A stretch of DNA of 5,262 bases. It comes from Pyrinomonadaceae bacterium. Its GTDB lineage: Bacteria > Acidobacteriota > Blastocatellia > Pyrinomonadales > Pyrinomonadaceae. Position 1 is the first letter of the stretch. The number at the start of each line of letters is the position of its first letter. The stretch is from positions 1 through 5,262 of the forward strand of contig JAICPV010000202.1 of the NCBI GenBank assembly GCA_025929655.1, read 5' to 3'. Below are positions 1 to 4,629 of this stretch, piece after piece. The position numbers were made by a program, and so were the translations under genes. Below the pieces are notes generated by a model. That model did no database searches and was not told the DNA's origin. It saw nothing but the letters and a program-made list of their open reading frames with translations.

Positions 1-776
1 ATCTCCGGGAAATTTTTCGTCTGATCGAACTTCCGCCAAAAGCCCTTGTAATCCTGTTTTCCAAATTCGCGAAATCCGTAGCTTGCAAACGGCTTTGAAA
101 ACTCCATCGCGAAATACACCGTACGCGTGCGCGCCCAGCCGTTGGTTTGGCGAAAACCGACGACGGTGCGGTCGTTTTCGACACGAGCGAACGTCCAGAC
201 GTTCTTGTCCTCGTAATTGTAAATGCCGTGCATCAGGTCGAAGATGATGTGGGCATTGTCACTCGCAGGCATCGTGTACTGATGAAAGCCGACTCGCGTC
301 GTCGCGGTCATTTCGGCGAGGACATTGTCGTCGTCGAGTTTTACTTTGTAGTAGCCTGCCTCGGCGGTTTCGTTTTGGTGTGAAAATGCGGATCGAAAGC
401 CCGATTGCGGGGAGCCTTTCGCTCCCGGTTCCATTTGCAGTTCGCCGATGGTCGGCATGATCAGAAAATCGCCGAGATCGCTGTGGCCCGTTCCGCTGAA
501 ATGAGTATGCGAAAAGCCAACGATCTCGCGGTCGTCGTATTGATAGCCCGCGCAGTACTTGTATGCGTCCTTGTTGTATTTCCCGCCGATGTTGTGCGGC
601 TGCTGGTCGGTGTCCGGCGAAAGCTGCACCGATCCGAATGGCACCGTCGCCCCCGGGAACGTATGTCCCATCCGCTGCGTGCCGATCAGCGGATTCACGT
701 GCGCAACAAAATTCGACTGCGGGAGGACAGTGACCACGACACTTAATGACAAGAAGGCGGCAATCAAGGTTTTCAT
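1..776 (-). CDS. GH92 family alpha-mannosidase, N-terminal part (3' end outside window)
   Basis: Translating the minus strand from the ATG at 776-774 gives 258 uninterrupted residues running off the window edge. Residues 1 to about 20 (MKTLIAAFLSLSVVVTVLPQ) look like a Sec signal peptide, so the enzyme is probably exported. The mature start matches the glycosyl hydrolase family 92 N-terminal beta-sandwich: VNPLIGT (27-33), GHTFPGATVPFG (37-48), QLSPDT (51-56), CAGYQYDD (75-82), GFSHTHFSGTG (87-97) and DLGD (100-103). GH92 enzymes are calcium-dependent exo-alpha-mannosidases trimming mannose from N-glycans or mannans. The catalytic acidic residues lie in the C-terminal domain and are not visible, so activity and linkage cannot be judged. 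GH92 proteins are usually 700 or more residues, so about two thirds is missing. The gene diverges from miaA. No good Shine-Dalgarno is seen; a palindrome at 782-793 occupies that place. Family call is confident, substrate is not. Confidence 0.9.
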   Translation of the reverse strand, partial: MKTLIAAFLSLSVVVTVLPQSNFVAHVNPLIGTQRMGHTFPGATVPFGSVQLSPDTDQQPHNIGGKYNKDAYKYCAGYQYDDREIVGFSHTHFSGTGHSDLGDFLIMPTIGELQMEPGAKGSPQSGFRSAFSHQNETAEAGYYKVKLDDDNVLAEMTATTRVGFHQYTMPASDNAHIIFDLMHGIYNYEDKNVWTFARVENDRTVVGFRQTNGWARTRTVYFAMEFSKPFASYGFREFGKQDYKGFWRKFDQTKNFPE

Positions 777-895
777 CTGAATATTCCGGAATAAGTTAAA
801 AGGGATAAGTGATAGGTGAGAAGTTTAACTTATCATTTTGAACTTTTCACATTTCACTTATTCGGAATTTTGCTCTGTGCTAATCTCGAATTCGA
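777..895. other. Divergent intergenic region between GH92 gene and miaA
   Basis: This 119-base, AT-rich gap must carry the promoters for both divergent genes. TTGAAC at 838-843 is a possible -35 for miaA, but I could not match it to a convincing -10 at normal spacing, so no promoter is called. Much of the space is taken by the heptamer and inverted repeats. TCGAATTCGA (886-895), a perfect palindrome, abuts the miaA ATG where a Shine-Dalgarno would normally sit. Confidence 0.6.
782..862. repeat. Degenerate heptamer repeats forming interleaved inverted repeats
   Basis: Three tandem 7-mers on the plus strand at 804-824 read GATAAGT, GATAGGT, GAGAAGT. Three related units on the minus strand at 862-842 read AATAAGT, GAAATGT, GAAAAGT, and a further GATAAGT lies on the minus strand at 834-828. 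Together 805-825 and 841-861 form a 21-bp inverted repeat with 18 matching positions and a 15-base loop. A second, perfect 10-bp inverted repeat pairs 791-800 with 824-833, so two alternative hairpins are possible. TATTCCGGAATA at 782-793 is a perfect palindrome. It lies between divergent genes, so it may be a dispersed intergenic repeat, a shared regulatory site or a transcript structure. Function is unknown. Confidence 0.7.
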
Positions 896-1834
896 ATGAG
901 AGGGATCTTTGCCATCGCCGGCCCGACGTGTTCGGGCAAGACTGCTTTGTCCGTGCGCTTGGCGAGGCATGTCGGCGGCGAGGTCGTGAATTTCGATTCG
1001 GTCCAATTGTATAAAGGCATCGAGATCGCGACGGCGAAGCCGACGGAAGAAGAAAAGCAGGGAATTCCGCATCACCTGATCGATTATGTCGACCCGAATA
1101 TCGATTACACAGCAGCGGACTGGGCTGCGGATGCGACTCGGGTGATCGAAGAAATAGAATCGCGCGGCAAAATTCCGATTCTCGTAGGCGGAACGGGTTT
1201 TTACCTGAGGACGCTGCGGCAGCCATTATTCGAAAGCACGAAAACCGATCGGAACTTGCGAGAAAGATTGCGACGGATCAAAAACCATCGCGGGCCGGAG
1301 CATCTCCACAAGATGCTGACGCGCGTCGATCCGGGTCTCGCCGCGACATTGCCGCGAAACGACTACGTACGAGTGATGCGCGGGCTGGAAGTGTATTTTC
1401 AAACCGGAGAAAAGCTTTCTGAAAAGCAGCCGGATCGAAGCGAGCCGCCGGAATTCTCGAACCGAATCATCCTTTTTGTGCTGAATCCGCCGCGGGACGA
1501 GCTTTACGAGAAGATCAATTGTCGAACCCAGGGACATTTCGAAAACGGTTTGGTACGGGAGGTGAAAGATCTGCTCGCAGAGGGTGTAAACGAAGCCGGC
1601 AACGCTCTCAGAGCACATGCTTACCGGCGCGTCTGCGAGTATTTACGCGGGACGCGCGACCTTATGTCGGCTATCGAACAGAGCAAACAGGACGTTCGAA
1701 ATTATGCTAAACGGCAATTTACCTGGTTTCGACGTGAAAAGGACGCGATCTGGCTGGACGGTTTCGGGGACGAAGAGGCCGTCTGGGAGCGGCTTTTAGA
1801 CCTTATTGATGGACAGGAAAGGGCACGAAACTAA
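896..1834 (+). CDS. miaA: tRNA dimethylallyltransferase MiaA
   Basis: A 312-residue protein of normal family length. MiaA is cytoplasmic and transfers a dimethylallyl group from DMAPP to N6 of adenosine 37 in tRNAs reading codons that begin with U, the first step towards ms2i6A. Visible motifs are the P-loop GPTCSGKT (9-16), DSVQLYKG (34-41, with the conserved Asp thought to bind or activate A37), ATAKPT (45-50), PHHLID (58-63), VGGTGFYL (97-104), RVMRGLEVYFQTG (159-171) and the C-terminal YAKRQFTWFRRE (270-281). The usual GY in the AIGYKE region is AY here (A242-Y243), a mild deviation. The ATG at 896 is chosen because the P-loop follows at the usual distance. No Shine-Dalgarno is visible, only a 10-bp palindrome touching the start. 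hfq follows 76 bases downstream, the common miaA-hfq pairing. No terminator is seen in the gap, so read-through into hfq is likely. Confidence 0.97.
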   Translation: MRGIFAIAGPTCSGKTALSVRLARHVGGEVVNFDSVQLYKGIEIATAKPTEEEKQGIPHHLIDYVDPNIDYTAADWAADATRVIEEIESRGKIPILVGGTGFYLRTLRQPLFESTKTDRNLRERLRRIKNHRGPEHLHKMLTRVDPGLAATLPRNDYVRVMRGLEVYFQTGEKLSEKQPDRSEPPEFSNRIILFVLNPPRDELYEKINCRTQGHFENGLVREVKDLLAEGVNEAGNALRAHAYRRVCEYLRGTRDLMSAIEQSKQDVRNYAKRQFTWFRREKDAIWLDGFGDEEAVWERLLDLIDGQERARN

Positions 1835-1858
1835 ATATATAAACCGTACAGGCAAATC

Positions 1859-1867
1859 TGATATAAT
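1859..1867 (+). promoter_or_regulatory. Extended -10 promoter for hfq
   Basis: TG at 1859-1860, one base, then a perfect TATAAT at 1862-1867, which is the extended -10 consensus TGnTATAAT. No good -35 lies 17 bases upstream (1839-1844 reads ATAAAC), which is tolerated by extended -10 promoters. Transcription would start near 1873-1876, giving a leader of roughly 35-38 bases before hfq. This suggests that hfq-tmk-holB can be expressed independently of miaA. The site is seen directly; its activity is inferred. Confidence 0.65.
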
Positions 1868-1910
1868 CTTTGCCCAAAGTTAAACTTAAGAAAATAAACG
1901 GGAAAATGTC

Positions 1911-2144
1911 ATGGAAAAACCGGCTGCCCAGAATATTCAGGATGCATTTTTAAATTCCGCCCGACGCGAAAGAATCAATGTAGTTATCCATCTTCTGCAA
2001 GGCTCCACACTTTCCGGAAGGATCAAAAGCTTCGACAAGTTCTCGGTTTTGCTCGATGTCGGCGGGCAGGATACACTGATCTTCAAACACTCGATCTCGA
2101 CGATATCGCAGGAGCGGAAAGGGGAGACCGCTTCGGCCAGCTAA
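1911..2144 (+). CDS. hfq: RNA chaperone Hfq
   Basis: A 77-residue Sm-like protein that forms hexameric rings and mediates small RNA-mRNA pairing in the cytoplasm. The Sm1 region runs from NIQDAFLN (8-15) through LSGRIKSFDKFSVLL (34-48), and Sm2 is LIFKHSISTI (56-65). Aligned by eye to E. coli Hfq, proximal-face Q10, D11, F44, K59 and H60 match Q8, D9, F42, K56 and H57, and the rim patch RRER (18-21) is fully kept. Distal-face positions differ: H27 for Y25, T33 for K31, S35 for Q33. The sequence also has KHS instead of KHA and a one-residue insertion before Sm2. The C-terminal tail is short. The ATG is supported by GGGA at 1900-1903 with a 7-base spacer; an earlier ATG at 1906 is out of frame. 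hfq has its own promoter upstream and tmk follows after 7 bases, where hflX often lies in Proteobacteria. Confidence 0.97.
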   Translation: MEKPAAQNIQDAFLNSARRERINVVIHLLQGSTLSGRIKSFDKFSVLLDVGGQDTLIFKHSISTISQERKGETASAS

Positions 2145-2151
2145 CCCGGGC

Positions 2152-2787
2152 TTGCAAGGAAAATTCATAACTTTCGAGGGAATTGACGGAAGCGGCAAGT
2201 CCACGCAGATGCGTATGCTTGCTGGGGATCTTCGCGCAAAAAGCGTTGATTTTCTTTCGACGTTCGAGCCGGGCGATACTCCTTTGGGCCGTCGACTGCG
2301 GGAAGCGTTTCTGGAAACGGAAGAGAACGTTGCCCCGATCGCCGAACTGCTGCTGTTTGCAGCCGACCGTGCCCAGCATGTCGAATTCCTGATCAAGCCT
2401 GCGTTGGCGGACGGGCGGTTGGTCATATCGGACAGATATGCGGATGCGACATTTGCTTATCAGGGGGCGGGAAGAGGTTTCGACGAACAAACTGTGTGCC
2501 AGGTGATCGAACTTGCTACGGGCGGTTTAAGGCCGGACCTGACACTTTTTTTCGATATCTCCGTCGAACGGGCGCTTCAGCGGATGACCGCCCACGAGAA
2601 AGGCGAAAGGACACGCAACAGGATGGACGCGGAGACGTCAGACTTTTACGATCGCGTTCGCAACGCTTATTTGGGGATCGCAGTACGTGAACCGCAGCGT
2701 TTCAAGGTGATCGATGCGAACGGCTCGGTCGAAGAAACGCACGAACGTGTCGTCGAATTGGTATTGAGATTTCTTGGTGTGGACTAG
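2152..2787 (+). CDS. tmk: Thymidylate kinase (dTMP kinase)
   Basis: A 211-residue protein, normal for bacterial Tmk. It phosphorylates dTMP to dTDP with ATP in the cytoplasm for dTTP synthesis. The P-loop is FEGIDGSGKST (8-18). SDRY (93-96) followed by FAYQGAGRG (101-109) forms the DR(Y/F) and substrate-binding region, then ATGGLRPDLTLFFD (122-135). The LID region lies around 148-175, with RMDAETSDFYDRVRNAYL (157-174). The usual REPGGT is FEPGDT (38-43), a small departure at a substrate-binding loop. The TTG start is adopted because no ATG, GTG or other TTG lies in frame just upstream, and the next ATG (2207) would remove the P-loop; residues 2-8 (QGKFITF) match typical Tmk N-termini. It starts 7 bases after the hfq stop without a recognisable Shine-Dalgarno, so translational coupling to hfq is likely. 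It ends 2 bases before holB. Confidence 0.96.
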   Translation: MQGKFITFEGIDGSGKSTQMRMLAGDLRAKSVDFLSTFEPGDTPLGRRLREAFLETEENVAPIAELLLFAADRAQHVEFLIKPALADGRLVISDRYADATFAYQGAGRGFDEQTVCQVIELATGGLRPDLTLFFDISVERALQRMTAHEKGERTRNRMDAETSDFYDRVRNAYLGIAVREPQRFKVIDANGSVEETHERVVELVLRFLGVD

Positions 2788-2789
2788 GT

Positions 2790-3824
2790 ATGTTTTCGCA
2801 TCTTCTCGGAAACGAAAAGGTCAAAGGATCGCTGAGGCATCTGCTAAGTTCGGGCAGGCTGCCGAATTCTATGCTGTTCACCGGCCCGGACGGTGTTGGG
2901 AAAAAGGAATTCGCCGTCGAGATCGCCAGGTCGTTCGTCTGCCGGGATCCGCAGGAGAATCTACCGTGCGGCGATTGCGCCGGCTGCAAGCGAGTTGGGG
3001 CGTTCAACATTCCGACATCGGAAAAAGGCGAAGATTACGAGGCCGTGTTTTTCGGAGAGCATCCGGATGTGGGTCTTGTCCTTCCTTTCAGGCGAAATCT
3101 GCGTGTCGGCTCTATCCGTGCATTGGAACGGGAGGCGAACTTCCGGCCGTACGAAGGGGGCGCCCGCGTTTTCATCGTCAACGATGCGGACAAGATGAAC
3201 GATGCGGCCGCGAACGCTTTGCTCAAAACGCTCGAAGAGCCGTCCGAAACCACGTACATCATCCTCGTCACTCATCGGCCGGATTCTTTACTTTCGACGA
3301 TCCGCTCCAGGTGCCAGACGATGCGATTTGCGCCGGTTGCAGAGGCGGAGATCGAGGAGTTTCTAATCGGGCGCCGCAACTTAAAGCCCGCCGATGCGAA
3401 ACTCGCCGCTCGAATATCCAAAGGCAGTATGGGCTCGGCGACAGAGATCGACATCGATGATTACCGTTCCCGCCGCACGTTTCAGATTTCGGTTCTGGAA
3501 AAGGCATTTGTTAATCCCGATCGTCCCGCTCTCCTGCGCTCGGCGGAGCAGATGAACGATGCGAAGAACAAGGATCTTTACGAAGAAAATTTGGCGACTC
3601 TTGAATCGCTCGTTCGCGATCTGTGGATGCTTAAAAATGGAGTAAATGAGAATTCGATAACAAACTTCGATATTGCAGGCGACCTGTCTTCGATCGCTGC
3701 ACAGGTCGAAAGTAAACAACTTAAACATGCCCTTTCAGAGATCGAATCGCTGCGGCAGTCGTTTGCAGTGAATATCAACCGAAAATCCGCCACCGACGCA
3801 CTTTTTATGAAAATTGCCGCGTGA
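2790..3824 (+). CDS. holB: DNA polymerase III delta' subunit (clamp loader)
   Basis: A 344-residue AAA+ protein of the delta'/HolB type, a cytoplasmic subunit of the clamp loader that places the beta sliding clamp on primed DNA. Walker A-like GPDGVGKKEF occupies 32-41. A four-cysteine zinc module follows (C51, C60, C63, C66). HPDV comes next, then SIRALEREANFRPYEGG with FIVNDADKMNDAAANALLKT as the Walker B/sensor region, EEPSETT, and THRPDSLLSTIRSRC carrying the SRC motif. The stretch between C66 and HPDV is about 25 residues, longer than in E. coli-type proteins and possibly lineage-specific. The C-terminal third is divergent, as usual for this subunit. The ATG lies 2 bases after the tmk stop with little Shine-Dalgarno support, so coupling to tmk is expected. 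tmk-holB is a common pair. The alternative annotation dnaX-like is unlikely because the protein is short and lacks the dnaX C-terminal domains. Confidence 0.93.
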   Translation: MFSHLLGNEKVKGSLRHLLSSGRLPNSMLFTGPDGVGKKEFAVEIARSFVCRDPQENLPCGDCAGCKRVGAFNIPTSEKGEDYEAVFFGEHPDVGLVLPFRRNLRVGSIRALEREANFRPYEGGARVFIVNDADKMNDAAANALLKTLEEPSETTYIILVTHRPDSLLSTIRSRCQTMRFAPVAEAEIEEFLIGRRNLKPADAKLAARISKGSMGSATEIDIDDYRSRRTFQISVLEKAFVNPDRPALLRSAEQMNDAKNKDLYEENLATLESLVRDLWMLKNGVNENSITNFDIAGDLSSIAAQVESKQLKHALSEIESLRQSFAVNINRKSATDALFMKIAA

Positions 3825-3861
3825 TGGGAACATTTTTGCCGGTTCGGCGTCAAAGCTGATG

Positions 3862-3867
3862 TAAAAT
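3862..3867 (+). promoter_or_regulatory. Possible -10 element for the TonB_C gene
   Basis: TAAAAT matches the -10 consensus at 5 of 6 positions. TTGCCG at 3836-3841 is a 4 of 6 match to a -35 but the spacer of 20 bases is too long for comfort. It sits in the only sizeable gap (3825-3897) of the downstream block and no terminator separates holB from it, so the gene may instead be read from the hfq promoter. Weak call. Confidence 0.3.
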
Positions 3868-3884
3868 TCTGCAGATTTGAAAAT

Positions 3885-3890
3885 GGGGGA
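3885..3890 (+). promoter_or_regulatory. Ribosome binding site deciding the start of the TonB_C gene
   Basis: GGGGGA lies 7 bases before the ATG at 3898, the best Shine-Dalgarno in the window. It favours that ATG over the in-frame TTG at 3877 and ATG at 3883, which have no such site and would add charged residues in front of the signal peptide. Confidence 0.7.
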
Positions 3891-3897
3891 TAAGAGA

Positions 3898-4629
3898 ATG
3901 AGACAGATTCTTTCGACCGCGGCCCTTTTCCTGTTCGTGGTCGTCTTTGTGAATGTCGTGCCGGCTCAGGAAACGCCCAGGACCATAAACGGCGGCTCGC
4001 TGAATGGCAAAGCGATAAAATTGCCGAAACCCGCATACCCGAATGAAGCCCGGATGGGAAAGTTTGAAGGAACCGTTTCCATCAGAGTCACCGTGGATGA
4101 GGAAGGCAATGTTATCGATGCTGAGGCCGACGCGGAAAAGTCGGTGGTCGTGCGGGTTGGTGCAGACGGTTCGAAAGAAACTATCAAGGGAGAGCTGCCC
4201 GATTCCAGCCTCGTTGAGGCCGCACGGGCCGCTGCATTGGAAGCTAAGTTCTCACCAACGCGTTTGAGCGGGCAACCGGTGAAAGTGACCGGACACGTGA
4301 CTTATAATTTCAGTTTCCACTCCAGCGATGTAAAGTTCATTAGCGGCGGTGTATTGAACGGGAAAGCTGTCAGCCTTCCGAAACCCGAATATCCGGCGGC
4401 GGCATTGGCAGTCAGGGCGTCGGGCACTGTGAATGTTCAGGTACTGATCGACGAGAACGGCGACGTCATTTCCGCGACCGCTGCCAGTGGGCACCCGCTG
4501 CTGCGCGCGGCCGCGGTCGACGCGGCTCGGCTGGCAAAATTCACCCCGACCCTTTTAGAAGGCAACGCAGTTAAGGTTTCAGGTGTCGTGACATATAATT
4601 TCGCGCTGCCTGACGACGGGCAAAATTAG
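3898..4629 (+). CDS. Secreted protein with two tandem TonB C-terminal domains
   Basis: A 243-residue protein from the ATG supported by GGGGGA. Residues 1-23 are a Sec signal peptide (hydrophobic stretch LFLFVVVFVNVV, likely cleavage VPA|QE). Two TonB_C-like domains follow. Domain 1 spans about 30-140 (LNGKAIKLPKPAYP, then GTVSIRVTVDEEGNV, VTYNFSF). Domain 2 spans about 148-236 (LNGKAVSLPKPEYP, GTVNVQVLIDENGDV, SGHPLLRAAAVDAA, VTYNFAL). Domain 1 carries about 21 extra residues (roughly 78-105) in place of the SGHPLL turn. TonB_C normally contacts the TonB box of outer-membrane receptors, but this protein lacks the N-terminal membrane anchor plus proline-rich spacer of classical TonB and is probably free in the periplasm. 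It is therefore not a demonstrated energy transducer; envelope binding or scaffolding is possible. The DUF2752 frame begins immediately after its stop codon. Confidence 0.85.
   Translation: MRQILSTAALFLFVVVFVNVVPAQETPRTINGGSLNGKAIKLPKPAYPNEARMGKFEGTVSIRVTVDEEGNVIDAEADAEKSVVVRVGADGSKETIKGELPDSSLVEAARAAALEAKFSPTRLSGQPVKVTGHVTYNFSFHSSDVKFISGGVLNGKAVSLPKPEYPAAALAVRASGTVNVQVLIDENGDVISATAASGHPLLRAAAVDAARLAKFTPTLLEGNAVKVSGVVTYNFALPDDGQN

Noticed and set aside
147..746. Plus-strand open frames of 78, 113 and 73 codons
   Set aside because: They are antisense to the GH92 gene, whose minus-strand translation has clear family motifs across the whole stretch; the plus-strand products resemble nothing and are low in complexity.
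782..862. CRISPR array
   Set aside because: The repeated units are 7 bp, degenerate, contiguous and in opposite orientations, without spacers.
1868..1879. CTTTGCCCAAAG as a terminator between miaA and hfq
   Set aside because: Stem of 4-5 AT-rich pairs with no T tract after it; it is at the expected transcription start of hfq and unlikely to stop RNA polymerase.
1950..2490. Minus-strand frames opposite hfq and tmk (158 and 135 codons)
   Set aside because: Both lie antisense to strongly supported genes and show no family features or plausible start context.
2774..3460. Long plus-strand frame of 228 codons overlapping tmk and holB
   Set aside because: It is out of frame with HolB, rich in Arg and Cys as shadow frames in GC-rich genes often are, starts at GTG inside tmk and has no recognisable motif.
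3836..3850. Small hairpin GCCG-GTT-CGGC after holB as a terminator
   Set aside because: The stem is only 4 bp and no T tract follows on the plus strand; on the minus strand it is followed by A residues.
3877..3897. Upstream TTG/ATG starts for the TonB_C gene
   Set aside because: The GGGGGA ribosome site falls inside this extension and points to the ATG at 3898, which also gives a normal signal peptide.
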